From Pseudochelatococcus lubricantis (GTDB taxonomy: Bacteria > Pseudomonadota > Alphaproteobacteria > Rhizobiales > Beijerinckiaceae), in NCBI RefSeq assembly GCF_042432495.1, contig NZ_JBHLXC010000002.1:434001-498000 (forward strand): a stretch of 64,000 nucleotides of DNA, written 5' to 3'. Of the stretch, positions 35,780 through 43,975 are shown one piece after another. Numbering within the stretch: the stretch's first letter is position 1; every line of letters starts with the position of its first letter. The translations under genes were made by a program, and so were the position numbers. The notes under the pieces were generated by a model that was given only the letters and a program-made list of their open reading frames with translations, was not told the DNA's origin and did no database searches.

Positions 35780-36445
35780 TCACCTCCCTTTGAGCTGGCG
35801 GGCTTTGGCCACCTGCGCGCGGCGGGCCGGGGCATATGCCGGGTCGCCGAGCGCATCGTGAAGCACCTTCGTCGTGTCGTGATGGGCGGCAAGCCCTGTA
35901 CGTTCCAGAAGCTCGACGGGGCCCTCCGGATAGCCGAGGCCCAGCTTCAGCGTCAGGTCCATATCGGCGGCCGTGGCCAGCTTCGCGTCGAGCCGGTTGA
36001 GGGCGGCGTTGTAGTAGGGCCGCACCAGCCGGTCGACGATGCGGCCCGGAAAATCGCCGCAGACAGCCGTTTTCAGCCCATGCGCCTCGAACAGCGCCCG
36101 CGCGGCCTCCACGGCCGTCTGCGCGGTCTGCGGCTGGCGCACGATCTCCACCAGATCGGACGGCTTCGCATCCCCGAGGCGGAAGCGGGCGAAGCCGAGC
36201 ACGTTGCTGCCTTCCTCGCCCCGGCTCTCGCCGGTATGCACGCCAAGGCACTCGCTACCAAGCTCGATCAGGACCACGCTGTAGCGTGCCGTGTCGGCAA
36301 GGCCGGCGAAACTCTCGCCGGCGTCTGCACCGGCGAGGACGAGAATGTCGCCATCGGCCACCGTGGCGTCGAGCAGCGGATGGGACTCGGGAAAGGATCG
36401 GCTCTCGCCGTTCAGTATCACGCAATGCGAATGGGGATTGGACAT
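35780..36445 (-). CDS. Stand-alone 3-hydroxyacyl-CoA dehydrogenase C-terminal-domain protein
   Basis: A 221-residue protein. Residues about 125-221 resemble the helical C-terminal domain of 3-hydroxyacyl-CoA dehydrogenases: DFPGRIVDRLVRPYYNAALNRLD, MDLTLKLGLGYPEGPVELLERTGL and the terminal DPAYAPARRAQVAKARQ. Residues 1-120 do not contain a GxGxxG dinucleotide motif or the catalytic His-Glu segment and look like a degenerate or different alpha/beta domain (DGDILVLAGADAGESF, YSVVLIELG). It is encoded 4 bases after a complete dehydrogenase gene, so it may serve as an accessory subunit or act on an unusual substrate. Translation from the upstream in-frame codons to 36568 is unlikely. Confidence 0.8.
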   Translation of the reverse strand: MSNPHSHCVILNGESRSFPESHPLLDATVADGDILVLAGADAGESFAGLADTARYSVVLIELGSECLGVHTGESRGEEGSNVLGFARFRLGDAKPSDLVEIVRQPQTAQTAVEAARALFEAHGLKTAVCGDFPGRIVDRLVRPYYNAALNRLDAKLATAADMDLTLKLGLGYPEGPVELLERTGLAAHHDTTKVLHDALGDPAYAPARRAQVAKARQLKGR

Positions 36446-36449
36446 GCGA

Positions 36450-37325
36450 TCAGGCTCCGAAGATGGCGGCGGTCTCGTAGGAGAGGAAGCCGCGCCTCGT
36501 CTTGCGGCCGAGGCGGCGGGCGGCGACCATGCGGCGCAGCAGCGGCGGGCAGGCCGCGCGCGGCTCATGGGTCACCCCGTGCAGCGCCTCGCACAGCAGT
36601 ACCTGCGTATCGAGTCCGATGAGATCAAGCAGCTCCATCGGCCCCATGGCGTAGCCCAGCGCGCCCTTGATGGCCTTGTCGATCTCCGCCGGCTCCGCCA
36701 CGCCCTCCTCGACGAGCCGGATGGCGTCGTTGTTGAAAGGGACGAGGAAGTAATTAAGGATGAAGCCGGGCGCGTCCTGCGTCTTCACGGGCCGCTGGCC
36801 CATCTGCTCGCAGATCTGCCACGCCCGCGCGAAGCTTTCATCCGACGTATTGATCCCGGGCGACATCTCCACCAGCTTCATCAGCTGGGCCGGCAGGCAG
36901 AAATGCATGCCGACGAAGCGGTCGTCGCGCCCGGACCGCGCGGCGATCTCGGTGATCGAGAGGGTGGAGGTGTTGGAGGCGAACAGCGCCTGCGGTCCGC
37001 ATACCTTGTCGAGATCGGAGAAGAGCCCGCCCTTCACCTCCAGTTCCTCGAAGATGGCCTCAATAACCAGGCCGCAAGGGGCCATGGCGGCGATATCGCT
37101 CGTGCCGGACACCCGGCCCATGATTTCGTCCACCTGTTCCTGCGTGAGCTTGCCGCGCTGCACCGACTTGGCGAAGAAGGCACTCATCTGCCCGATTGAC
37201 GCCTCGACGCGCGCGGGATCGACGTCGTAGATAATGGTGGGGAAGCCGCCGCGCGCCGCGACGATCGCTATTCCCGTCCCCATGGTGCCGGAGCCGGCAA
37301 CTCCGATTGTGATCTGTTCGCTCAT
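36450..37325 (-). CDS. 3-hydroxyacyl-CoA (3-hydroxybutyryl-CoA type) dehydrogenase
   Basis: A 291-residue single-domain-set dehydrogenase. IGVAGSGTMGTGIAIVAARGG (residues 7-27) is the NAD fold, FASNTSTLSITEIA and GMHFCLPAQLMKLVEMSPG carry the catalytic histidine and glutamate, and DAPGFILNYFLVPFNNDAIRLVEEG plus LGYAMGPMELLDLIGLD form the dimerisation domain. It ends in the typical GRKTRRGFLSYE motif. It lies between the acyl-CoA dehydrogenase gene (9-base gap) and the C-terminal-domain protein, fitting the third step of a beta-oxidation spiral. Confidence 0.93.
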   Translation of the reverse strand: MSEQITIGVAGSGTMGTGIAIVAARGGFPTIIYDVDPARVEASIGQMSAFFAKSVQRGKLTQEQVDEIMGRVSGTSDIAAMAPCGLVIEAIFEELEVKGGLFSDLDKVCGPQALFASNTSTLSITEIAARSGRDDRFVGMHFCLPAQLMKLVEMSPGINTSDESFARAWQICEQMGQRPVKTQDAPGFILNYFLVPFNNDAIRLVEEGVAEPAEIDKAIKGALGYAMGPMELLDLIGLDTQVLLCEALHGVTHEPRAACPPLLRRMVAARRLGRKTRRGFLSYETAAIFGA

Positions 37326-37334
37326 CTGTCTTTC

Positions 37335-38501
37335 TCACCGTTCAATGAAGCTGCGGCCAATGAGCTGGCGATGGATCTGGTTCGTGCCTTCCCAGATCTG
37401 CGTGATCTTGGCGTCGCGCATCAGCCGCTCGACCCGGTACTCCTTGACGTAGCCATAGCCGCCGTGGAGCTGGACCGCCTCGGTGGCCATCCGCATCGCG
37501 AGATCGCTCGCGCGCATTTTCAGGATGGAAGCCTCGATGCCGATATCGTTGACACCGGCATCCACCAGCCGGCCGACATGCGTCAGCCAGGCCTCGCAGA
37601 GCACAAGCTCACTGGCGAGGTCGGCGAGCAGGAACTGGATGCCCTGAAACTCGATGATCTTGCGGCCGGATTGCTTGCGGCCGTTGATGTAGGCGGTCGC
37701 CTCGTCGAAGGCGGCGCGGGCGATGCCGAGGGCGTGCGCGCCGATGGACGGGCGCGACTTGTTGAGCGAGGCGAGCAGCAGCTTCAGCCCCTCACCCGGC
37801 CCCCGCAGCAGATTGGCGCCGGGCACGCGGCAGCCGTCGAAGGCGAGAGACGCCGTCGACGAGGCGCGGTGCCCCATCTTGTCTTCCAGCCGCTCCACGC
37901 TCAGGCCCGGCGTACCCTTCTCCAGCACGAGGCAGGAGATGGCCGCTTTCGGGTCCTCGGCCTGCGACCACTTGCCGAAGACGACATAGAAATCGGCCAC
38001 GTCGCCATTGGTGATGAAGGTCTTGAAGCCGTCCACGACGATGTCGTCGCCGTCGGGCGTGAACTTGGTGCGCATGCCGGTCGCATCCGAGCCGGCATCC
38101 GGCTCGGTGATCACCAGCGACGCGAGCGCGCCCTCGGCGACGGCTGGCAGAAAGCGCTGCTTCTGTTCCTCGGAGCCGAAGTCGATGACAGGCTTCATGG
38201 CGTGGAAATTCGTCGCCCAGATGATGCCCGTGGACGCGCAGGCGGCCGTGATTTCCTTCACGCAGGCCAGATAGGCGAGATAGCTCAGGCCCGCGCCGCC
38301 ATAGGCCTGCGGAACGAACATGGCGTTCAGGCCGAGCGCGTTGATGCTCCTGACGTTTTCCCAGGGGAACTCTCCGGTCTCATCGTGATGCGCGGCGCGC
38401 GGGGCGATCTCCTCGCGGGCGAGCTGACGCACGCTTTCCAGAAGGATGGCCTCGTCTTCGGACAGGCCGAGCTGGCCGTCGAGGCGTGTCATGACAGTCA
38501 T
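37335..38501 (-). CDS. Acyl-CoA dehydrogenase (AliB-like candidate)
   Basis: A 388-residue FAD-dependent dehydrogenase introducing an alpha-beta double bond in an acyl-CoA. Family landmarks are LVITEPDAGSDATGMRT (about residues 129-145), FITNGDVADFYVVFGK, the substrate-side LNKSRPSIGAHALGIARAAFDEA and QLHGGYGYVKEYRVERLMRDAKITQIWEGTNQIHR. The catalytic glutamate is in WEGT near the C-terminus, in the usual position. In the cyclohexanecarboxylate model this would be the ring-dehydrogenating AliB step; the alternative is ordinary beta-oxidation of an open chain. Confidence 0.93.
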   Translation of the reverse strand: MTVMTRLDGQLGLSEDEAILLESVRQLAREEIAPRAAHHDETGEFPWENVRSINALGLNAMFVPQAYGGAGLSYLAYLACVKEITAACASTGIIWATNFHAMKPVIDFGSEEQKQRFLPAVAEGALASLVITEPDAGSDATGMRTKFTPDGDDIVVDGFKTFITNGDVADFYVVFGKWSQAEDPKAAISCLVLEKGTPGLSVERLEDKMGHRASSTASLAFDGCRVPGANLLRGPGEGLKLLLASLNKSRPSIGAHALGIARAAFDEATAYINGRKQSGRKIIEFQGIQFLLADLASELVLCEAWLTHVGRLVDAGVNDIGIEASILKMRASDLAMRMATEAVQLHGGYGYVKEYRVERLMRDAKITQIWEGTNQIHRQLIGRSFIER

Positions 38502-38510
38502 GGGATGTCC

Positions 38511-39254
38511 TCAGTGCGCCATACCCTGACCGCCATCGAGATAGATGGTCTCGCCGGTCAGGAAGGGAATGTCCTCCTCGAAGAGGCTGGCGATCAGCCG
38601 CGCCACCTGCCCGGGGCCGGCCGGACCGCCCGTGGGAATGCGGGACGCGAGCAAGGTGCGTACCTTCTCCGAAGCCAGATAGTCCTTGTTGAGATCGGTC
38701 TCGATATAGCCCGGCGCCACCGTGAGCACGCGGATGCCCATGGCCGCCCACTCCACGGCCAGGCAGCGCCCGAGCGCGGCGACCGCCGCCTTGGAGGCGC
38801 AATAGGCTGCGTTGTGACGCACGCCCAGCTTGTCGAACAAGGAACCCATGTTGACGACGAGCCCGCCGCCCGCCGCGACGAGGTGGGGGTAAGCCTGCTG
38901 GCACACGCTGAACGTGGCCGTGGTGTTGGTGGTCATAACCTCCCCGAACTCCGCCAGGGGCTGGCTGTCGGACGGACGGGCGATGTGCACGCCGGCGTTA
39001 TTGACGATGCCGTCGACGGATCCGGCGGCCGCAGCGAAGGCCGCCAACGCCGCTGCCACCGATTCCGCATCCAGCACGTCGCCCTTCAGGGGCACCAGCC
39101 GCGCCTTCAGCGCTTCGGGCACGTCTGCGTGCTCCGGGCCGCTGCCCCGGCGCGAGAAGCAGCCGACGGTATGGCCGCGCCGCGCCAGCTCGATCGCCAC
39201 CACGGCCCCGATGCCGCGGCTCGCGCCGGTGAGGAAGATGTTTCGGCTCGTCAT
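38511..39254 (-). CDS. Short-chain dehydrogenase/reductase (BadH-like candidate)
   Basis: A 247-residue SDR. The cofactor motif is TGASRGIG (about residues 9-16), with NNAG in the middle (IVNNAGVHIARP), the catalytic Ser in NMGSLFDKLG and the YCASK tetrad (about 151-155). APGYIETDL and FLTGETIYLDGGQGMAH complete the family pattern. In its operon position it would oxidise a 2-hydroxycyclohexane-type or 3-hydroxyacyl CoA ester, as BadH does in Rhodopseudomonas; SDR sequences alone do not give the substrate. Its start is 1 base after the hydratase stop. Confidence 0.88.
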   Translation of the reverse strand: MTSRNIFLTGASRGIGAVVAIELARRGHTVGCFSRRGSGPEHADVPEALKARLVPLKGDVLDAESVAAALAAFAAAAGSVDGIVNNAGVHIARPSDSQPLAEFGEVMTTNTTATFSVCQQAYPHLVAAGGGLVVNMGSLFDKLGVRHNAAYCASKAAVAALGRCLAVEWAAMGIRVLTVAPGYIETDLNKDYLASEKVRTLLASRIPTGGPAGPGQVARLIASLFEEDIPFLTGETIYLDGGQGMAH

Positions 39255-39255
39255 T

Positions 39256-40020
39256 TCACTTGTCCCGGAATTGCGGCTTGCGCTTCTCGATGAAGGCGGT
39301 GAGACCCTCGGCGGCGTCTTCCGTGCGGTAGGCAAGCGTGGAAAGATCCGCCTCGACGCGCAGCCCCTCGTCGAGCGGCACGTCGAGCGCGCGCCGCACC
39401 GCGGCCCGCGCAAGGGCGAGCGCGGGCAGGCCGTAACCCGTGAACTCGGCGGCGAACGCCTTGGCGGCTTCGACCACGTCGCCGTCGGCCAGCCGGTTGA
39501 CGAGCCCTATCGCGAGCGCCTCCTCGGCGTCGATGGTGCGGCCGGTGAGGGCGATCTCTGCGGCTCGCGCCTCACCGACGAGGCGCGGCAGGCGCTGCGT
39601 GCCGCCATAGCCGGGAATGAGGCCGAGCTTGATCTCCGGCAGGCCAACCCGCGCCTTGGACGATGCGACGCGGAAGGTGCAGGCCATCGCCAGTTCCAGC
39701 CCGCCGCCGAAGGCATAGCCATTGATGGCGGCGATGGAGGGGACCTTGAAACTGTCGAGTTTCGCGAACACGCGCTGGCCGAGTTCCGACCCCGCGCGTT
39801 CGTCCATGAGGGAGCGGCCGACGAGTTCCTTGATGTCCGCGCCGGCACAGAAGGCTTTTTCCCCGGTGCCGGTCAGGATGAGGGCGCGGATGTCCCACCC
39901 CGCCGCCTCGTCGATGGCCGCGCCGATGTCGCGGATGACGGCGAAGGAAAGCGCGTTCAGCGCCTCGGGCCTGTCGAGTGTAAGGAGGGCGAGAGCGCCC
40001 TCGCGCAAGAGTTTCACCAT
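39256..40020 (-). CDS. Enoyl-CoA hydratase (crotonase family; BadK-like candidate)
   Basis: A 254-residue crotonase-fold hydratase. The oxyanion-hole segment is FCAGADIKELVGRS (about residues 57-70) and the second glycine loop AINGYAFGGGLELAMAC (about 97-113). Two acidic catalytic residues are present: Glu in GGGLELA and Glu in LPEIKLGLIPGYGGTQRLPR, the hallmark of true hydratases. The C-terminus FIEKRKPQFRDK is typical. It lies between the ligase (1-base gap) and the SDR gene, consistent with hydration of cyclohexene-carboxyl-CoA or of an open-chain enoyl-CoA. Confidence 0.93.
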   Translation of the reverse strand: MVKLLREGALALLTLDRPEALNALSFAVIRDIGAAIDEAAGWDIRALILTGTGEKAFCAGADIKELVGRSLMDERAGSELGQRVFAKLDSFKVPSIAAINGYAFGGGLELAMACTFRVASSKARVGLPEIKLGLIPGYGGTQRLPRLVGEARAAEIALTGRTIDAEEALAIGLVNRLADGDVVEAAKAFAAEFTGYGLPALALARAAVRRALDVPLDEGLRVEADLSTLAYRTEDAAEGLTAFIEKRKPQFRDK

Positions 40021-40021
40021 G

Positions 40022-41725
40022 TCAGCTTCCCTTTGTCGTGAGGGGATCGGTGGCCGCGACGGGCTTGGTGGCGGGTTTGAAGCGGACAGGCGTCGGCTCG
40101 ATCTGACGGGCGCGCACCTGTTCCACCATCTCGCGCTTCAGGACCTTGCCGCTGGCGGTCAGCGGGAAGGCATCGAGCACGAGGAAGTATTCGGGCATGT
40201 CGTATTTCGACAGGCCGGTCTCGAAGAGATGGGCCAGCATCTCCTCGGCGGTGACGTCCGCTCCCTCGCAGGGGATGACGGCCAGGCACACTTTTTCCCC
40301 CAGCCGGTCGTCGCGCACCGGAAAGGCCGCCACCTTGAAGACAGACGGATGGCGGATGGCGAGATCCTCGATCCGGGAGGGGTGGATGTTATGGCCGCCG
40401 CGGATGATGAGATCCTTGGAGCGGCCGACGATTTCCAGGTTGCCGTTCGGATCGAGCCTTCCCAGATCGCCGGACATGAACCACCCGTGCGCGTTGAAGG
40501 AGCGCTCGGTGATGGCCTGATTGCCGAAATAGCCGAGCATCAGGCATGCGCCCCGCCCGCCGATCTCGCCCACCTCGCCCGGCTCCGCCTCGATGTCCGG
40601 CGCGTCGGGCCGCCAGATCCTCACTTCGTAGGCCGCGCAGGCCTTGCCGCAGGTGCGGACCATGGTCTCGACGTCATCGTCGGGCATCGTGTACTGGTGG
40701 GAGCCGTTCTCGGTCATGCCGTAAATGTTCTGCGGCGTGATGCGATAGGCGAGGAAACGGCGCGCCACTTGCATCGGAATGGCGGCCCCAGCCATGTAGA
40801 AGGTCTTGACGGCGCCCAGGGAGGCGAGTCCGCGCCGTTCCATCTCGCCCAGTATGTCGATCGCATGCGTGGGGACGCCCATCACGTAGGTCGCGTCGGT
40901 CTCGACGATGCGGTCGACCGGGCTCACGCCCTTCGCGGCGTCGTTCAGCACCAGTTCGCAACCGGCGACGAGCGTCTGCTCAAGGGCCACGGTGCCGATG
41001 TGATGGCTGAGCGGACTGAGTGAATAGATCACCGTATCCGGCCCCAGATGCCAGTCCGCCACCATGGCGCGTCCATTGGCCAGCAGCGTGTTGTCGGAGT
41101 GCATAACCCCCTTCGGGGCGCCCGTGGTGCCCGAGGTAAAGGCGAGGTATGTGATCTTGTCCGGATTGGCGACAGGCGGCGGCAATGCCGCCGGCGCATC
41201 GGCGGGCGGGAACGCCGCCACCCTGCCGGACAGCCCCGGCCGCGCCTCCACCGTATAGACGCGGCGCATGGCCGGCAGGTGGAGCGCCGCGATGAAGATG
41301 TCATGCCGGTCGGCATCCGCCCCGTAACCCGGCTGGGCGACGAGGGCAGCAGCCGCGCAGCGCTCCATCAGCGTGACGATTTCGCCCACCGTGTGGTTCT
41401 GGTGCAGCGAAGGCACGCAGACGAACCCGGCACGCGAACAGGCCAGGAAGGCCACCGTGGCCTCCACGCGATTGGGCAGCCACACGCCGACCCGATCCCC
41501 GGCGCGCAGCCCGGTGGCCAGCAGGTCGGCCGCCGTCGCGTCGGCCCAGCGCAACAGCTCCGCCCAGGTCAGGCGGCGCGTGGCGTCGCGCAGGGCGTAG
41601 AGATCGGGACGCGAGGCGGCATGAGCGGCCGCGAGGCCGTAGAGAGTGTCATCGCGCCACTGCCGCGCCTCGTAATAGGCACGCGCCGTAGCCGGATCGT
41701 GAAGGGTTAGCAGAGTTGACTGCAT
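40022..41725 (-). CDS. AMP-forming acyl-CoA ligase (paralogue 2)
   Basis: A 567-residue ANL-superfamily ligase. Motifs are FTSGTTGAPKGVMH, YGMTENGSH, MSGDLGRLDPNGNLEIVGRSKD, RGGHNIHPSRIED and LTASGKVLKRE with the catalytic lysine. It is closely similar to the ligase at 23639-25333 over its full length. The ATG at 41725 aligns with that paralogue's start; a GTG at 41758 that overlaps the hydrolase stop (GTGA) is an alternative and would suggest translational coupling. It probably activates the growth substrate, for example a cyclic acid, before the following dehydrogenation and hydration steps. Confidence 0.92.
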   Translation of the reverse strand: MQSTLLTLHDPATARAYYEARQWRDDTLYGLAAAHAASRPDLYALRDATRRLTWAELLRWADATAADLLATGLRAGDRVGVWLPNRVEATVAFLACSRAGFVCVPSLHQNHTVGEIVTLMERCAAAALVAQPGYGADADRHDIFIAALHLPAMRRVYTVEARPGLSGRVAAFPPADAPAALPPPVANPDKITYLAFTSGTTGAPKGVMHSDNTLLANGRAMVADWHLGPDTVIYSLSPLSHHIGTVALEQTLVAGCELVLNDAAKGVSPVDRIVETDATYVMGVPTHAIDILGEMERRGLASLGAVKTFYMAGAAIPMQVARRFLAYRITPQNIYGMTENGSHQYTMPDDDVETMVRTCGKACAAYEVRIWRPDAPDIEAEPGEVGEIGGRGACLMLGYFGNQAITERSFNAHGWFMSGDLGRLDPNGNLEIVGRSKDLIIRGGHNIHPSRIEDLAIRHPSVFKVAAFPVRDDRLGEKVCLAVIPCEGADVTAEEMLAHLFETGLSKYDMPEYFLVLDAFPLTASGKVLKREMVEQVRARQIEPTPVRFKPATKPVAATDPLTTKGS

Positions 41726-41754
41726 CGGACATCGGCTCTCGCTTCGTGCCACGC

Positions 41755-42534
41755 TCACTTGCCGAACTTGGCGGGGTCCGGCTTGCGGCGCTGCGCGAAA
41801 GCTTCCGAAAGCTCGTGCGACTCATCGGAGTCGAGATAGCCGCGCAGCAGCAGATCGTGCGCCAGGCGGGCCAGCCCGCCGACGCCGGAGTGCCGCGCGG
41901 AAAACGCCGCCTTGAGCGATGCAAGGGCGAAGGGGCCGCGCTCGGCGATGGTCAGGGCCATTTCCCGCGTCGCGGCAGCGAGCTGGTCGTCCGGCACGAC
42001 CTTGTTGACGAGTCCGTATTCGAGGGCCTGCCGTGCGGTCAGCTTCTCGTTGAGGTACCAGATCTCCTTGGCGCGCCGCTTGCCGACGATGTCCTCCAGG
42101 AACCAGGTGCCGTAACCGGCGTCGAACGAGCCCACCATCGGCCCCACCTGGCGGAAAACGGCGCTTTCCTTGGCGATGGAGAGGTCGCAGACCATCTGCA
42201 GCACGTTGCCGCCGCCCACCGCGAAACCGTTGACGCTGGCGATGACGGGCTTCTGGAGACGCTCGATCGCGTCGTACATTTCGAGCGTGGGAAGCACGCC
42301 GGCGTAGAGGTTGGTCGGCTCCAGGCCGTCCTTGCGGCCCCCGGTACAAAAAAAGCGGTCGCCCGCACCGGTGATGACCAGAACCCGGGTGCGCGTTTCG
42401 GTGCGCACGGCCTCGATGCAGTCGCGCAGCTCGCGGCACATGACGGCGTTGAACATGTTGCCGTCGTCGGGCCTGTTCAGCGTGAGCGTGCCGACGGGGC
42501 CGTCTTCGCTGTAGAGAATGGTTTCGTATGCCAT
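41755..42534 (-). CDS. Crotonase-family ring hydrolase-like protein (BadI/MenB clade)
   Basis: A 259-residue crotonase homologue. FRQVGPMVGSFDAGYGTWFLEDIVGKRRAKEIWY (residues about 125-160, given here only as landmarks QVGP, GSFDAGYGT and KRRAKEIWY) is the pattern shared by 2-ketocyclohexanecarboxyl-CoA hydrolase BadI and naphthoate synthase MenB. No menaquinone genes are near, whereas ligase, dehydrogenase, hydratase and SDR genes are, so a BadI-like ring opening to a dicarboxyl-CoA is favoured. One caution is CTGGRKDG where BadI and MenB usually have an acidic residue after GG. AGGAGG precedes the ATG. Confidence 0.82.
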   Translation of the reverse strand: MAYETILYSEDGPVGTLTLNRPDDGNMFNAVMCRELRDCIEAVRTETRTRVLVITGAGDRFFCTGGRKDGLEPTNLYAGVLPTLEMYDAIERLQKPVIASVNGFAVGGGNVLQMVCDLSIAKESAVFRQVGPMVGSFDAGYGTWFLEDIVGKRRAKEIWYLNEKLTARQALEYGLVNKVVPDDQLAAATREMALTIAERGPFALASLKAAFSARHSGVGGLARLAHDLLLRGYLDSDESHELSEAFAQRRKPDPAKFGK

Positions 42535-42570
42535 GGGGTTTCCTCCTGAATAATCGGGGCTGTCAGCCGC

Positions 42571-43824
42571 TCAGATCACGCCGAGCGTGCGCAGCCTTTG
42601 TATTTTTTCACAGTCGTAGCCGAGCAGACCGCGCAGCAGTTCCTCGCTGTGCTCGCCGAGGCGGGGTGGTGCGGCGACGTAGCCCGCCGCCTCGCCATCG
42701 ACATGAATACCCAGTGAAACCTGCGGTATCTGGCGGTCATTCTGATCGATTCGGAAGAAGGTATCACGCTCAAGCAGGTGTCGGTCTTCCACCACCTCGT
42801 CGACGCGGTAGATCGGCCCGGCAGGCACCCTCGCCTTCGAGAATCGTTCCAGCCATTCCGCACGCGGGCGCCGGCGCAGGATCGCCTGGATCCGGTCGAC
42901 GATCTGTCCACGGTTGGCGCGGCGGGCCGCATTGGTCGCCACTTCCTCTCCCTCCGCCCCGGCGGGATCCTCCACCGCGTCCCAGAAACGCTTCCAGATT
43001 CCGTCGTTCCCCAGGCCGAGCGTCAGGGGCAGGTCGGCGGTGTCGAAGGTCTGGTAAATGGCGATGACGCTGTCGGTGCCGCCGCTCCTGCGCGGAACCT
43101 CGCCCGAGCCGAGAAAGGGCACGATGCGCGGCGCCATGAAGCGGACCATGCTTTCCGCCAGCGCGATGTCGATAGTGCAGCCCTCACCCGTAACGGCGCG
43201 GCGGTTCAGAGCGGCCAGCGTCGCGAGTGCGGCATCGGTGCCGGCCAGCATGTCGGCGGCAGGCGCGCCCACCTTCTGCGGCGCGGCCCCGCTCGGCCCG
43301 GTCAGGTCCATCACGCTGGAAAATCCCTCGGCGATAAGGTCGTAGCACGGGCGCGCGGCATAGGGCCCGTTCAGGCCGAAGCCGGTGATGGACACATGCA
43401 GCAGGTCGGGCCGGGCCGACCTCAGCCTGCCGGCATCGATGCCGAACTTGCGCTGGGCCGTGGGTAGCAGATTGGTCACCAGCACGTCGGCGCTGTCGAT
43501 CAGGCCGGCGAGCACCTCGCGCCCCTCCGGAACTGAGAAGTCGAGCCGGACACTCTTCTTGTTGCGGTTGACCGAGAGAAACCAGAGGGATTCACCGTCC
43601 AGGAACGGAGGCCCCCAATGCCGGGCATCGTCGCCCTCCGGACGCTCGACCTTCACCACCTCCGCGCCGAAATCCGACAGGAGCATGGTGGCATATGGCC
43701 CGGCAATCGAGGTAGTCAGATCCAGCACGCGCACGCCGTCAAGCATTCGGAACTTCTCCGATCTGCGGCCCGGCGGCAGCTTCGAGACTGGGAGTTTGAA
43801 GTGAGGCGGATTTGTTGCGGTCAT
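42571..43824 (-). CDS. CaiB/BaiF family CoA-transferase, copy 1
   Basis: A 417-residue type III CoA-transferase-like protein, the first gene of the minus-strand operon. LDGVRVLDLTTSIAGPYATMLLSDFGAEVVKVERP starts the family fold after a 26-residue extension; NRNKKSVRLDF, LVTNLLPTAQRKFGID and the glycine loop SITGFGLNGPYAARPCYDLIAEG follow, with the catalytic aspartate in CYDLIAEG. The C-terminal domain has KARVPAGPIYRVDEVVEDRHLLERD. It would move CoA between a pathway intermediate and an acid substrate or product. AAGGA lies 8 bases before the ATG, just downstream of a sigma-54 promoter. Confidence 0.92.
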   Translation of the reverse strand: MTATNPPHFKLPVSKLPPGRRSEKFRMLDGVRVLDLTTSIAGPYATMLLSDFGAEVVKVERPEGDDARHWGPPFLDGESLWFLSVNRNKKSVRLDFSVPEGREVLAGLIDSADVLVTNLLPTAQRKFGIDAGRLRSARPDLLHVSITGFGLNGPYAARPCYDLIAEGFSSVMDLTGPSGAAPQKVGAPAADMLAGTDAALATLAALNRRAVTGEGCTIDIALAESMVRFMAPRIVPFLGSGEVPRRSGGTDSVIAIYQTFDTADLPLTLGLGNDGIWKRFWDAVEDPAGAEGEEVATNAARRANRGQIVDRIQAILRRRPRAEWLERFSKARVPAGPIYRVDEVVEDRHLLERDTFFRIDQNDRQIPQVSLGIHVDGEAAGYVAAPPRLGEHSEELLRGLLGYDCEKIQRLRTLGVI

Positions 43825-43858
43825 TGCTAGTCATCCTTGTGCCAACGATGACTAGCAA
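43824..43858 (-). promoter_or_regulatory. 12-bp perfect inverted repeat overlapping the sigma-54 -12 box and the operon start codon
   Basis: Arms 43824-43835 (ttgctagtcatc) and 43847-43858 (gatgactagcaa) are exact reverse complements around an 11-nt spacer. The right arm contains the TTGCT of the -12 element, the left arm reaches the first base of the start codon, and the ribosome-binding site lies at the arm/spacer border. A DNA-binding operator is more likely than an RNA hairpin because transcription should start inside the spacer. Confidence 0.6.
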
Positions 43859-43869
43859 GCCCCGTGCCA
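43854..43869 (-). promoter_or_regulatory. Sigma-54 (-24/-12) promoter of the minus-strand catabolic operon
   Basis: Read on the minus strand, TGGCACGGGGCTTGCT matches TGGCACG-N4-TTGCW perfectly, with GG and GC 10 bases apart. The expected start near 43843 gives a leader of about 20 nt carrying AAGGA. The divergent neighbour encodes a sigma-54 activator. Confidence 0.88.
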
Positions 43870-43975
43870 CCCACACGAACCGCATATATTTCATACGGTT
43901 GCAGGCTATTTTCTCCTTGCCACCGCGTTTCCGTTGTTGTTTGCTGTTTTCAGCATGGACACTTGCAAGAATCAT

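Noticed and set aside
41755..42534. Assignment of the crotonase homologue as menaquinone-biosynthesis MenB
   Set aside because: No other men genes are present and the surrounding genes are acyl-CoA catabolic; a BadI-like role fits better.
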